The position numbers were made by a program, and so were the translations under genes. A stretch of DNA of 64,000 nucleotides from Smittia aterrima (Eukaryota; Arthropoda; Insecta; Diptera; Chironomidae). Below the pieces are notes generated by a model. The model searched no databases. It saw nothing but the letters and a program-made list of their open reading frames with translations, and was not told the origin of the DNA. Shown here piece by piece: positions 11,601-25,337 of the stretch; the first letter of the stretch is position 1; each line of letters begins with the position of its first letter. The DNA is taken from assembly GCA_033063855.1 (NCBI GenBank), contig CP093830.1:13020854-13084853 (forward strand), written 5' to 3'.

Positions 11601-13599
11601 CTCATGAACATCCCACACTTTGATCGACTGAAGTGTTTAAGAGATTAGTTCGAGAAACAACTTATTCGTATCGAAAGTTTGAGAAACCTTTTGTTGATCT
11701 AACGAGAATATTTTAGAAACATTATCTTGCATGAAGACTTGAATGATTCCTGAGGTGTGACCTGACAAAATCGTCTTTGGCTGACTTGGCGTGATAGGAG
11801 TCCAAAGACGGAGAATGCAATCGGGTCCACCTGGCAATGACACAAATCTTCATAAGCATCGTCATCACTTAATTATGAATGATGAGGCCCAAAATGAGCT
11901 TTGGCATGCTTTCGCGACGATATTGAAAGGCATCTTTAGACTTTTCTTCTTTGCTCGTTAATTAAATGAAAAAGAGAATTCTTCATGCTGTTTGAGGCGC
12001 GAAAAAGGTCAAAGCAGGGACGAAATTAAATTAAGCATAAACTCGTCGAGCAATTGACGATGGTCAAACGAAAGGAAAAGTTTCACTTTCCTCGGACCTT
12101 TCTCCGCAAACACAACAATGTCAAAGTTTTCATCTTGAAAAGTCTTGAAAGTAAAGCCTCACCTGTTGCCAGAGTTTTAGAAGTTTCATCAAAGGCGAAG
12201 CAAGTTGTGCCCTAGCGCGAGACGAGGAGAGAACAAGGAAAAGTTTGAAGTGAATTGCAAATTCCGTCGTTAAAATTTAACAGGGTTTGGTTACGCTATT
12301 CATTCTGAAGACGATCTGAGACTCTTGAGCGTCGAGATTACCAATTATGACACTTGGCAGATAAGCGCTCTTTGTTACGACGCTTTCCGAAGCTGAGATG
12401 AAACTGTTCATGCTTTTAACGAAGGAAACTTGTCTCACAATGTCGTGATGGATTTTAATGAATTCGCTGCAAGCGATTATTTTGTTCTTTCCCTGAATGA
12501 TGATGAAGAAGAAGATGAATGAGATGATTATTCTCACGCCTCAATCCCCAAGCCTACCTTACCTTGATTAAATCATAATAGGAAATTTGTCGCATGGTTG
12601 ATCCTTCACGGATTTGTGATTTAAATCCTTTCATGAAATGAATCACGCGGACACTGCCCACCATATCACCGAAAATCAATTTGGAATCGTCATCGTCGTC
12701 AGTTGCGCAATGGTAGTGAAATGAAATCAATGGAGATGGAAAGCTCCTGATGTAGATCCGCAAATTGCATTTGGCGACTGTTGCAAAATCATAGAAACGC
12801 AAATCACAGCTAACGGATGAAATGCAAATGATTTTCAGGTCAGTAAGGACGACGGCATCTGTAATCAAAGTTTTTGGACTATTTTTGATTTGTTGCTTGT
12901 CAGATAATTCGATTGTTGACGACGATGAATTTGGTATTTCGTCTGTTGGGTAAAGCGATTGCATTTGATACTAAGAACAGGTAATGAGAGAATTTGTTAA
13001 CAAGATTTACCAACACGTCGACTCATCTCGAGTTTCCATTCTGATGACCAAACATTGAATTCTCCGAAACTGTTGATCGTTGCGTAATAGCCTTGTTCGT
13101 CGCTCTCACCGTTTGCGAATAGAATTCTAACAACTGCGCTTCGTTGAGTTGTCGACAAAACATTCGCGGGCTTCGGAATTGGTGGAATAATTGATAATTT
13201 CTTTCTCATGCTCTCCTCGATTTGCATTTCGAGTAGGATGTAGGAGGTAAACTCACTCCATTTAATGACATTATCACGATCCAAATCAATCCTCAGGCAG
13301 AGGTTGGGAAAGACATCATCGGAATAAACGACTCCATAGCGTTTGACAACGGCGCGAAATTTCTCATAACTCAATCCACCTGACTTTTGCTTTTGAAAAT
13401 GATTCCGAAGTTTGTCAATGTCTTCGAGCGATAAGAAATCGTAAAGCTTGGGAATCTTCTCCGGTTGATGAGACGACAACGACGACATTTCCCTTAAATT
13501 TTGATAAGAATGAGAAACGTCAAATGGAAAACGCTTTCTCTGATTGCTGGGATTAGATTTCATTAAGGCTAACGCTTCGTCAATCAACAGATACTTCAT
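8646..13599 (-). CDS. WDY-like EF-hand/WD40 repeat protein
   Basis: Eleven exons: 13011-13599, 12563-12942, 12295-12492, 12163-12211, 11688-11830, 10795-11627, 10526-10737, 10247-10337, 9263-9509, 8848-9189 and 8646-8789. All phases agree and the spliced frame is 3,228 nt (1,075 aa), stop TAA at 8646-8648. Start chosen at ATG 13599 (MKYLLIDEALAL); an upstream in-frame stop follows within a few codons, though a 5' exon joining at 13614 is possible. Residues 105-116 form a canonical EF-hand loop (DLDRDNVIKWSE), preceded by a degenerate hand. WD40 blades follow, with strand ends LRLW, IKVWDV, IIVWDVWKG, LKVWNF, LIFWNFETG, VQVW, IKTW and VRLWNLSGQ. The C-terminus carries IGTIGSPVNWHSLSP. This domain order matches 'WD repeat-containing protein on Y chromosome' and its WDR49/WDR64-like animal relatives, thought to be testis or ciliary proteins. 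Function here is inferred from family only. Confidence 0.88.
9510..10246 (-). other. Largest intron of the WDY-like gene
   Basis: A 737-bp intron between exons 8 and 9. Most others in the gene are 57-83 bp, apart from 188 bp and 332 bp introns. I saw no nested gene in it. Confidence 0.7.
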
Positions 13600-15739
13600 T
13601 GCACAAGTGCCTACGATCAATTTTCATTCGTGAAAAGTCTTTTGCTAACAAGAGATGGAAGGTAAAAGGAAGACGACATGAATTGCCTAACAAAATGTTT
13701 AATGTTTTGTCTTCCCTTCACTTAATTGGTGTAATGAAGTCTCAAAGTAAATACGAACTTAAATGCTTGCCCATTAAAAGCGCTGCTAATGGCTTTAAGC
13801 ACAATATAATGAAACGAATTTGAAGACATAAAGGAGCGAATCTCTACCTACTCGAAAAGCAAATAAATTTGTGGCAATTAGTTCGCTCCAACTTTCAATG
13901 TGTGTGGGTGTGTGTGAGTGTGATTTTGTTACGCAAGAAAGGAGGAAAAAGGTTTCATGGGAGCCACGAGATGAGAAATGACTTTTCTGAGGGTCGCCAA
14001 AACAAACAAGCCAGCAGGAGCACAGAGTGCGAAGTCGGAACAAGCGTTTTCATGAATTGATTTATTTTGAGAACAGCGCGAGATAAGGAAACAAATTATT
14101 CATTCTGTGCAAAGGCCTTCGAATGATTCATGCAACGTTTGTCAGAGAGTTCTAGACGAAAAGTCTTTTGTTTCGGCTCGGAAAATTTGTTAGCGAAATG
14201 TGGAAAATCGATAAGCGTCTCGTGAATGAGAAGATTTCATCAGAAGCCTCGAAGATGATGTTTGACGTTAACTCAGCCAATATAAACATTATGCTTCCTC
14301 AACGTTGTTTCAATCAAACTTGTCAAAAACAACTGCAAAGTATCAAATGGTAAAAGGCAAACGAAAAAAAAATTATCAATGAATCTTAGCGCGAGCGAAG
14401 GGAACGAGGGGAAAACATTCTCAATGTGAGCAGAATCGGAGAAGTTCGTGGAAGCCTAGATTTCTCCAGTTCGTGTTGGCAAAATACCGAGAGAGCTCTC
14501 TCTGTTCTAGAGAGATTGTTCTAAATAATTTTCCTTTGATTGTTTGAACTGACGATTTACTCGCACCATCATCATGACAGGCGCGTCTTGCTTACATCAA
14601 CTATTAGTTCATCATTAGTTAATGCACTTTCTTAAATAAACTTTTCAACTTTGCTCAGCAAATTGCAATTATTAAGAGTTGAATCTCACCATCTCGCTTC
14701 AAAAGAATCTCATCAAATAGAAAGGAATTCTTAGAAAACTTTTTACTGGAGCAACTCGTTCGATTGACTCCGTTCCCAGGAGGCTGAGAAAAGGAAGGAA
14801 GGTTAAAGCTCTCTTAATTTCTCGCTTCATTGTGCAAGAAAGAAAGGAATTGAAAATAATGGAACATGAAATCGATACAAAGAATGGAGAAAGCTTTTCA
14901 CTTCGATTACTGAAAGTGTCATCAGCTTAATGCGAAGCTACTCCAGAGCTTTAAATATCTGAGAAGGGTGTCGCCTGATTTCTTTTAATTATTTCTCTTT
15001 GTAATCTTCTCCGAACATAAAAATTGCGCAATCTTACTCGATAAGCCAATTTGGATTTATGTTCGATGAGATTTATCGTTTCTTCTTCTTCTTTCACTGA
15101 GTTTCGCATGGCTAGCGAGAACTTTGCGCCATAAAATTGAACGAATATTTGCAAGTTGTAAAAACATAAATTAGTTTTAATGAACAAACGAAAGCTTGGT
15201 TTGTGATTTTATGTTTCAAAAAAAAAATATTTTTCGAGTTTAGACATTTTGAACTTTCCATAAAATCTATTTGCTCAACACTCCAAACTTCAACAAAATT
15301 TTGATTCATCTGCTAAACATTTTCAAACTTGTTTCAAATTCTAGAGCAGACTGTAAACATTTTTAAAAACTAAACAAACTTTTCATTCGACTGTTAACTG
15401 CTCCCACATCCTGCCGCTGACGGCTTTTTCGCAATAAAATTTTACATTTCGCAATCATGAAGAGAACTGTGTAAGTGAAAGCAAAACAACACGATAACCA
15501 CCATCACGCATGAATTTAAAATCTCTTCGCCTCCTTATCCAGCGATTTCTTGCTCGACATGCAAAATTGTGTGAAACACTTTCGTGCTCGCAAGTCGCAA
15601 AAGACTCTCTCCATGACTTTATTCTGCTTCAACTTCAGGCCGTTATTAAGTCATGTCGTTTATTTTCATAAATAAAATTTAATAACTTTGGTTTATTTAA
15701 CAATTATAATTTATGGTGTTGATGCACATAACCGCAACG

Positions 15740-15763
15740 CCCCCCCAACCCCTCCATCCGCCC
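15740..15763 (-). other. C-rich patch, potential G-quadruplex on the minus strand
   Basis: Runs of 7, 4 and 3 cytosines within 24 bp. The 7-base run can supply two of the four G-tracts on the complementary strand. It is unusual in such AT-rich surroundings. Confidence 0.35.
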
Positions 15764-18408
15764 ATCGCAGACGAAAGAAAGTGCAAATACACTTGTACGA
15801 CAAAAATTCTGCTTGTAAATCATGTTTAATGATTATTTTGTGCACGTCTTATCGAAGGCTATAAATTCTCGCTGTTGCTGTTTTGAGGACTTTGTGCATG
15901 TTTAGATTGTTTGTTGCACGAAACTTTTTCTCAACTGTCGTCGTCGTCTTGCTGTCACAACCGCGTTTTCTTTTATTAAAGAAATTATGTCATTCGTTCC
16001 TTTGCTGTCGCCTTAAATTACATGCTTCGGTGTCAAAGCAAAAGGAAATGTGACTTTGAGGTAGCAAAAAGGAAGAAGGAAAGAATTAGTGAGTGGGAGA
16101 ATGTAGCTAACATGATATTAATACACAAATAAATCATTAAGACATTAAAGCAGCGCGCGAGGAAAAAATGTGTACTTTCCTCCCGAGGTAATATCGGAAG
16201 CCATCGAAAAGCGTTGTTATTTCATCGTTGAAAGGAAAGTTTTCTTCGCTTCTTGAAGACTCCGTGTGTTAACGATTACCATAAATCATATCAGAAACTC
16301 GAATGGAGAAATAAATAAATCGCTCTTTGCCTCGTAACGCTCGAGCTGGCACATGTTGTTGTGTGTCGAGGTGGTAGAGCGATGAGAATAATCATGAAAA
16401 TGAAAATTTGAATCTTTCTCTTCGGAAGTTTCCAACATCACCGCGTGCAATGCTGAACTTTTCTGAGAAATTTATGAGCACAGACGCGCGAGACTTTTCT
16501 TACACTGTCGCTGATTTAAAGTTTTATTAATCGACTGTAAAAGTTTGAAGGATTTTTTTTTCTTTTCTTCTCTCTCATGTTTGTCAACTTTGAAGTTCTT
16601 CTCCTTCTTCACTTCAAACCCCTTGCGAAGCATTTAAATCAATTTTACCCGTGGAATTATTATTAATTTCCTTTCTCCTCGAGTGCGAAATGCCGTGGTA
16701 GAGCAAACGTCAAATTATTAAATCAAGATGTGCCATTTCTGCATGCAATTTCCAAGCCGAAGCTTATTGAATTCTCTGGAAGTGCAAAAACTTTCAACAA
16801 CCTCCAACCATAAAATATTGAAATAATTCTGAAATTATGCTGTCAGAAATATAAATCAATTTTATTGAAAAGCGAGCAAGCAGAATAACACGAAAGCTCG
16901 TACTCTCGGGGCAGAAAAATCGCGTTTTCTCTGTTCGCTGTTGAGTTATTTGTTTTTCATTTGAAATCTAGCAAGTTGTGCAGGCGATATCAGAAGTCCT
17001 GAAAGCATTGCTGTCTTTTTGCATTAATATTTTGACAACATACTATTCAATTTACGCTCGCGCTTCAGGTTGAATTGGGGTTGCCTCGAGGAAATCACTC
17101 GATTAATTCTTTTATTCATTGTTTATTGTCGAGCTTGGATCATGGAAGTTGTGAGTCGTGAATCAATTAGGTAACATTTAAGTGATTTCTCGGAACTGTT
17201 TAAGGATTTATTTTTAACTGAAGTCACTCAACTGATGAACATTCTCTCGCTAAAGCGTCAAAAAGATGTTGTTTTCTTTTTTTGTTCGGGCATGACACTT
17301 AAATTCATAAAAACACTTTTACGTTCAATTGAAAAACGTGCAAACAATAAAACTTTACTTGTTCATAAAATCGATGAGAAATTCACGATTTTATATCGCT
17401 GACGTTTAAATTCGTCTCAACGTCCCCTGCACTTAAAAGTCGTTTAAATTAAAAGTCTCGAGAGACGAAGAGGAAAACTCATTAAGTCGCATGCATGTTT
17501 ATCTCTCCTAATTGTAGTTTGCCAAAGCTGGTTAGCAATTCATGTCCTCACATAGACGAGCAATGAAAAATTTAAGTCCTTCTCTCCTCCGGTATCTAAA
17601 ACGACGACGGAGAATAAATTGATTCAAATTTTGTCATCAAATTAAAATGTCACATCTATCTCTGTACATGCAAAACGTTGTCGGTCATTCTCTAGGCTTG
17701 TGTAATCAATTCAGAAACTCAATTGACAGCAGTTCGAATGTACTTGTGGTTATTTATTCAATTATGTTCCTCTTGAACGATCTATCGCCCTCATCACTTA
17801 GGCCCTTATGAGGAAAGCGATAAATTTGCCATGAGTGATAACAATCTGTAGAAGCTGATGGAGAATCCGTTTCGAAAAATTAAAAGCAATTCCTCGAACA
17901 AATCTCAATTAACAGAGAACATGATACACGTTGTCAGTCAGGGGACACGTTCATTTATATTTTAATTAGAGATGAAATGTTTCAATGCTACGAGAACAAT
18001 GAAATCTAGGAAATTAATTAAGGATATCTTGCTGGCAATGCGAGAGAGAACAGCTCAAAGAATATTTCAATCGAAAATTTCTTCTATTTTTTCAATCTGC
18101 TTTCCGCTGCGCTATCGTGTTGAACACAAACATTCATTCAACAACTAAATCTCCCCCTTTCATGTCTTATCTAAAGCTTTTCCTGTCTGACATTCCTCTA
18201 ATTTGTAAAAAATTACATCGAATGGGATGAGAAGAAGAGAGGAGAGGATTGAAAAGGAATCATAATCACTGATGTTGGCGTGCACGAAATTAAATAAATC
18301 CCAGGGAAGTGATAAAAAAGTGAATAAGTGCGGCATGGTCGATGCTTCTTCATAAAAGGGGACAATAGTGCACTCGACTATTAACAGATAATTTCGATAA
18401 GTGCGTTC

Positions 18409-18440
18409 TCAGTCGTACACAGGGGGATTGGAAAATTAGT
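18409..18440 (+). promoter_or_regulatory. Candidate initiator with DPE-like motif
   Basis: TCAGTCGT matches the arthropod initiator. Counting its A as +1, AGTTT at +28 to +32 fits the downstream promoter element RGWYV at four of five positions. There is no TATA box. If real it could start a klg transcript with a distant 5' untranslated exon, but such matches also arise by chance. Confidence 0.2.
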
Positions 18441-21400
18441 TTAAATTACAAAACGCACGCACCATCGTGCACATAAAAAAAATTTGTCTCGTAATGAATT
18501 TTTCTTTGCTCGAAGCTTCGGCGATTTTTCATTTCGTCTCAAGCCTTGGGAAATTGTCCATTGTAGCATTTTATTTTTATTTCGCATTTTCCGAGCCATT
18601 GCGCGTTTTTATCGTTTTTCTTTTGTATTCGCTTCTTTCAATTTTCCAATTGAATTTCTTCTCCGAGAACTTTATCTGCCCGACAGAAACGAAATTCTTT
18701 TCAGTTCAGCGAAGGATCATTTTCAGTTTTAATTACACGAAAGAGAATTCTCCTTTTTAACCTGAAATCGCTAATTACAGTTTTCCGTGTGGAAAGCGAG
18801 TCATTATCAAATCTCTGATAACAGAATATCCTCGCATAGCGTAATCTGAGAACAAAAAATTAATGAATGATTTGCATGTGAAATTTAATGATAAGCTTAG
18901 CGAAAGTTTACACGGTGATTGAAGCCTCGGCGTGTAATTGAAAAATAATTTTATTACAGCAGTTTCCTCTTCAGGGCAAAAATGTAAAATCTGTGAGTTC
19001 CCATAAATTGCTTTTAAAAAAATTCTGTGTTCACCGTTTTTTCAATTGTAATTAAAACAATGGAGAAATTGATATTTTCATGAATCATCTGCCCTCGAGC
19101 GAATTAAATAAATAACCAAGTGAGTTCATGAATTGAGTTTTAAGAGAAAATCCAAATATTTTCTGTCATTTTAAAATTTTTATGTTTTTTCCTGTCGATG
19201 TGTCATCGTCGTTTGAATTGAGTTGAGGCAATTGAATAAATTTTCGCTGAAATCATTCTGCTCGATGGATTCGTGATCCCTTCTCGATGTCGTTAAAGCG
19301 GGGCGTTGAGAAATGTTAAAGGTTGAGTTGCATGGGGTGAAAGAAAAAGATTTTTTTTTTCCGGTGATCGTCCGAAATCTCATGTGAAAAGAAAGGAGAC
19401 GAGCAAGAGGGTTGACATCGGCTTTCCCTCCACGGAGCCGAGAATCGCTTTTTCAATAAATTTAATTTCATGACAATATAGACGGAACGAATGAAATATC
19501 TCATCTTAGCATTATTGCGATCTCATAAAAAGCGAGAAATGGATTTAAACTCGTATAAAGTTATTCACGATGACATTTATTAAGGGATTCCGTCCTTTCG
19601 TTTGTGAATTAAAAATTCAAATTAGATTTTTATGCAATTACAACAGGCAAAAGCATGAATATGTAGAATTGCTCTCTGCGAAGCGAAATTGAGTTTCAAT
19701 TTTAATCACGTAAACTCTAGATTAACATAGTCCACAACGTAAAATTGCCAAGCCAGTTGAAACTATTCGCAACGACGAAATAACTCTCCAGCGACTGAGC
19801 GTAATTAAATTCCACGTTTTGTTTCATGCAAGCAACAACTCTCAACATTCTTTAATTTTTCCATTATGATATTTGTTGCGATATGATGTTCGTTTTAATC
19901 TCGTGTACATCGCAAAAAGGAATAAAATTGCATTTAGAAAGAAATGGATTTTCCTGAGTCATGCTGTGAGAGATCGCATTATAAATAGTTTGGGAATAGG
20001 GCGATGCTGAACGAGTCGCATCCATAAAGATTCATTTATTTACTGAGGTTTTGTTTACATTGTTCGTATATCTACTCAAAATTAATTTATGTTCGATGTC
20101 ACATTAGAGAAATTTATCTTTGAATGGGACAAGAGAGACAGTTGAACGAGGGATAAATAAAACATGATGACGAAACAGGAATAAATGATGAAATGATAAG
20201 GATTTAATGTATGAAGCTAAATGAAATGCATTAGCGATGAACATTTGTAACAAATTCTCAGCCAGTGATGCTTGAACTCCAAGCGCAAAAGGAGTTTAAT
20301 AAAATTTTCGACATGAAAGGAATTTCTGCGAACGAGGGAAAAATAAAACTTTTTGTCAACCCACAGAGATGAGATTTAAATGTAATGGCCGAGGACGCTC
20401 GACTGACTTTGCTTTCTCGTCATTGAGCGAATTCATTTGAGCGAAACATTTCTCTCCATTAATCATCATATGTCGACTGATCATCAAAGAATATTAAAAC
20501 ATCTAAAGCGCTTGTCATTAATCTAGTGCAGCATCATTTTTTATTCGCGTGTTCCACATTTGTGCTTATTAATTTTTGATTCTGCTTCAAGCGATTAAAA
20601 CTGTGACGTGAAGTCAGCGAAACATTAAATTTGTTTCATTTTAATTTAGCGACGAGGAAAACGTTGATCGTCGTGCATTTTTTTTCTGCTCTCTCTCTAA
20701 AGCGAACATGACATTTTCTCATTTGAATATGTTGCACGAACTGCTGGCTCGTCCTGAGAGCAGAGAGTCACGTAATTTTGTAATAAAAAGCTGATAGAGA
20801 AAACCGTTCAACGATAAATTCAAATCTCGAGTTGAAGGGCTGAAGTTTGTTTTTGATTTATTTTCCTCCCACCACGCATTTCTAATCTTTCAAATGAAAA
20901 ATATCACAGCAAATAATGTATACAAAAGGATTTAAATTTTCTTATCATCCGCCACAGTCGTTTAATGAATAAAAATTGCTGAACGTGTGCATATTCACAC
21001 CACACTCGTCCATGCGCCTTGCAAGTTGATTAAAAACAATAAAAGGGTAAACTAATCGTGACTTCGCAACTGGGGCGTGAAGTACGAACCGTCACCGTAT
21101 CGTTTTCATTGTTTTTTCAACTGTTTATGATTTATGAGGCTGACCAGTTGTAAATTACAGTCCTTGATGTTTTTGAATTGATCGTTTTCTTCATTGTGAA
21201 TTCATGGCAATTATTAGGAATTGCCGTAATGAGCAGCCTTAGCTTCATTAACATTTAAACTAGATTTGGAATTTTAAACTCGACAACTCAGCAAATAATT
21301 TATAAATGCTAAGCCTGTTGTTGTTTGTAAGATTCAATATTGAACTCTTGGTGAATATCGCACGTGGATTTCTACATTCTAGTGAAAGATGATTTTTCGC

Positions 21401-24400
21401 TCAGTCATTGAAGCGGATCTTATTGTGAATGCTTCTTCATCATAACTTATCCTTTTTCAAAAGAAGTTGTGTGAACACAAAGAAGACACGAGAGAGGAAA
21501 AACTGCTGTCGCTCGATAAAGTATGGCTGTGAATAGACGGATTTTAGGGAATTTAGTTTCTCGGATCATAAGAGTTTCGCGCATCATAAATTTCTTTCAA
21601 CGAAAGCGAGAGGGTGGCGCATCATCCGATGCCATCGACAACGAGAAAAATATGCACAAGCTCCAATCAACTGAAAAATTGCAGCAATTGAGTCGTTTTA
21701 TTATCATAAAGTTGTAGTAAGTGCAAGGAAGAAAAACTTTTTCGAAAAGATTTAATTTAAAACTCATTGGGGGAGACTCGTAAATTACGAAATTGAATTG
21801 AGGACCTCAATTTGAGGTTGGTTCACAAACTATTTGCATCAACATCATTGACAGTAACTCTCAAACTGGAGAATCAACTCATCGTTGAGATAGGTTCAAG
21901 GAATTCGTTTCTCAATATAAACTCTCACTGATGAGAATGTCGAACGGATTCTCAGTTAATTCGAGCTCCGGGAATACTGCGAAATTTATGATCATCCCTT
22001 GCATCTTCCCAGAAATATTTAGTTACATACGAGCGCACTCAATAAATTCTTATGTCAATAGCAATAAACGTGAGCGCTAACTTGCACTATTTTATTAGTT
22101 TTTTAGGAGTCGCTTAAAAGGGGTGGAACTCAAAATTTAACTCAAATTTAAGTTCAAACAGTCGTAAATCTTTCGAATGTTTGCGCTTCGGCATGCGAAT
22201 TAAGATCCAAAAACGGAGATAAATATTTTTATTGACAAGATTCTTGCTTCGCTGAAAATTCAGAAGGGAAGCTGTTGCTAAGCTCTTCAGAAATTTATAG
22301 CCGAAGCATATCTTGACGAAAGAGGAAAACCAATTTGAAAATTCTTGTAATCCTCACAACTTTTTTCCGTTCGGCTGTTGAGCCGACTTAAACATTAAAT
22401 AAAACTTTGTAACTTTTTCGGATTCATTAAAAATCAAGAAATATTTCCTCTGCAAAATCAATATTGACATTCAGAAAGCGGCTCGTGATTAAATCTGATT
22501 ATATCAAAGGAATTCCGAAGCTCGGAAGGATGGGTGAGGGAAGTAAGAGAGAGAGCAATGATGAAAGAACGAAAGAATATTGATGACGAGTGATAAGCAA
22601 ATCAAAAGAAGCACCGAAAATCTGTCAAACGATTCCATTGGCAAAAAATTGAGACGAGATTATTGGATGAAGTGAACGTAATAGATCTAATCTTTTGACG
22701 AAAGTTTAATGAGGTTTTATGATTTTACCTTTTCCATAGTTTGCCAAAAGTTTATGAGTAGTTTTAATGAGTTCTCTCGAAACAGCGAAACAACTTTCCT
22801 TTTGTATAATCATGGCTTGAAATTCAGTGAAGCAGCTTTTGCATGTGACAATTTAATGAATCCAAATACTTGACGATGAAGAAGATGGGAAACTTAAAAT
22901 TATGAAATTATCAGGGGAATAATCTTTACTTTCACAGCTTTTACAGCTTCCGACAGCAACAGAAGTTTTGTTCTAAAAATCTCATCACGCAAAGAGAGAA
23001 ATTCATTCTCTCAATCTCGGTTTACATAACCAAGGGCTTCTCGGCATCTCTCGTTGATATTTCGGCGCATGCTCATCGACGTCCCTTCTTCCCCTTCGTT
23101 GAAACGAAGCACACGCTTTATCAAATTATTTCAGTCTGCGATAGTAATTTGTGAAATGTTGTCGGGATAAAACGTGTCGTTAAATCGCTCGAGTCAAGTG
23201 AAAACCTTTAATAAGATTTGTTTCTGTGTGGAATTCATAAAAACCAATTTTTCGAAGAAATAACTTTCCCGCTCGATGGATAGAAAAACTTTTTTTTATT
23301 AAGGTACCAACAACTTTATTGTCATCGGATAGCTCTCGATTGATGAGAAGAAAAAAGAAGCGAAAGAATGTTTGTTAACAAGAGCTTGAAAATTAAATTA
23401 TGTGAAGAATCTTTAAGCTCGTAAAAGCGAACGGAAAAGCGAGAGAAGAACGAGGAAAAAGTTTTAAGTGAAGCGAGAAAATCTTCGTCGTTAATATCAT
23501 CAAATATCTTTCGTAAAACAAACAGCAAGCAGAAGCTTTGTGTGTAGGCCGGTACGAATTTAAAAGAGCGACAAGAAATTTACGACGATGAGACACATTT
23601 TGGATTATGACAAGACATTAAATCACTTGGATGAGATGAAATATTTCCGCGGCTTATGTCGCTTAAGAAATGAAATCGAAAGAGCGAAAGGAAGGGAGAG
23701 AGAAAATATTTTAATTCCATGAGATAACAAAATTGGGTCTGATTACTATCGTTGTTCACTTTACCTTCCGAAAGTGCCTGAGTTTCCTGTTAATATCAAC
23801 GAAATAAAATCGTTGAGGGGAGCGAATTAAAATGTGGTGGATTAAAGAAAGAAGTGCGATTCATCACGTGGATATTGTCGGGCATTTTACCCTTCTCGAG
23901 CATCTTTTTTTTTTTGAAAGCTTTGTTGTCCTTTTTGTGCTGTTACCTAAGAGAGATTTGCTTCTGTATGTAAACAGAAGTCGAAGCCCTGGCAATCGAG
24001 TGACAAAAAAAACGAGCTTTATGTGCACAGCGAGAGAAGGAGACTCTCGACCCACTGCCGTAAATAACAACTTATTTCGTTTATTGATCCTGACGGCATT
24101 TAGAGTCTCTGCATCCAATTTGTCAATGCTCTCAAGTGCTTCACATACACAGACACGCGCTGAGAAAAATTGAAGCTAATAAATCATTTCGACTAATAAT
24201 CACTGCAATTGCCCAAGTCGTCTGAAAGGAAAGGAAAAGGGGGGAAAGAAAGTTTTTGGAGTCTCGCAAGCTTTTAATCGCTTGAGCCGGGACGGAAAGC
24301 AAAATAAATCATGCCGAGCAGAAAAGGATTAAAACGGTTTTTATTGAATGAACGAAAAGTTTTATTTCTTACATGAGAAATTGCGAGGAAGCTTAAGCTT

Positions 24401-25337
24401 GCAAATCTTATTATTAAACACATAATTGGCAGCTTTTGCTGAGCGTTGTATGGAAAGGCGCCATAAAATCTCATAACACGCTTTTTGGGTTGATTAATTT
24501 TTCCGGAATAATAAATTCTTACTCTCTCTCTCGCTCTCGTTCGCAGGTTTAATAAATTTCGCCTCGTCTCGGTTGTTTCGAGAGAAAAGAAAAATCTGCG
24601 AGGCGAAATCAAATACAAAAGACATTAATCTAGATTTGAAGCTCTTAAATAATTTCGTCTTCATGCTCTATCATCAATTGTTAACAAAGCTACTTCACAA
24701 TTTATTGATTTTTCTGATTGAAAAATATTTCATTTAAAGTTCCCACTCATTAGTTTCTCGTCTCAGTTTAACTATGATCAGACAATTTTATCGATTTCAC
24801 ACAAATCACGTACGATTACATAAACAAAACATGTGAGAAGCAATCGAAGTACTTTCTGATAATTGTTTGACTTCCAGAGAGAATGTCAAATAAAAGAGCT
24901 TCCGTCGTTGAAAAGCTTTTTCGCTCAAAATCAAATTTGTGACATGAGCTTCGTTGATATGCAACACAGTGAAATATTTAATTAAATTTGATGAAATTAA
25001 AAAGTTATGAGAATCAACGAGTTATATCTAAAACATTATTGTTTCAGGATATTTCGAGTTGTGAATAGATTCAGCGCTTTCACACACACAAAGGATGAAG
25101 TGGCGGGATAAAAACGTATCGAGAGAAAATGAAATGTTTAATTAAAAAGTGATGTTGAAGTCGCTTGACAATGCACAGCTGAAATCACAAAGCAAAAAGC
25201 ATAGCGAACAAAGGAGTCACCTTCCTCGTCACACGACAATTCGTCGGCGCTAATCCAATAAGAAAGAACATTCATCAAAAGCTTATTAAATTTAACGAAG
25301 TGCTACGATAACGAAACAGAACAAGATAGAACGAAAC

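Larger units (their letters stand above)
13615..25337. other. Gene-free 11.7 kb between the WDY-like gene and klg
   Basis: AT-rich DNA without a coding exon chain that I can support on either strand. All long frames lack domain-like sequence and splice partners. It lies between the divergent 5' ends of the WDY-like gene and klg, so it probably contains both promoters, any 5' untranslated exons and klg enhancers. A C-rich patch (15740-15763) and one initiator-like site (18409-18413) are the only local signals I picked out. Confidence 0.55.

Noticed and set aside
12971..13010. 40-bp intron alternative between WDY-like exons 1 and 2
   Set aside because: Its acceptor at 12971-12972 gives the wrong phase; the acceptor at 12943-12944 restores the frame and gives a normal 68-bp intron.
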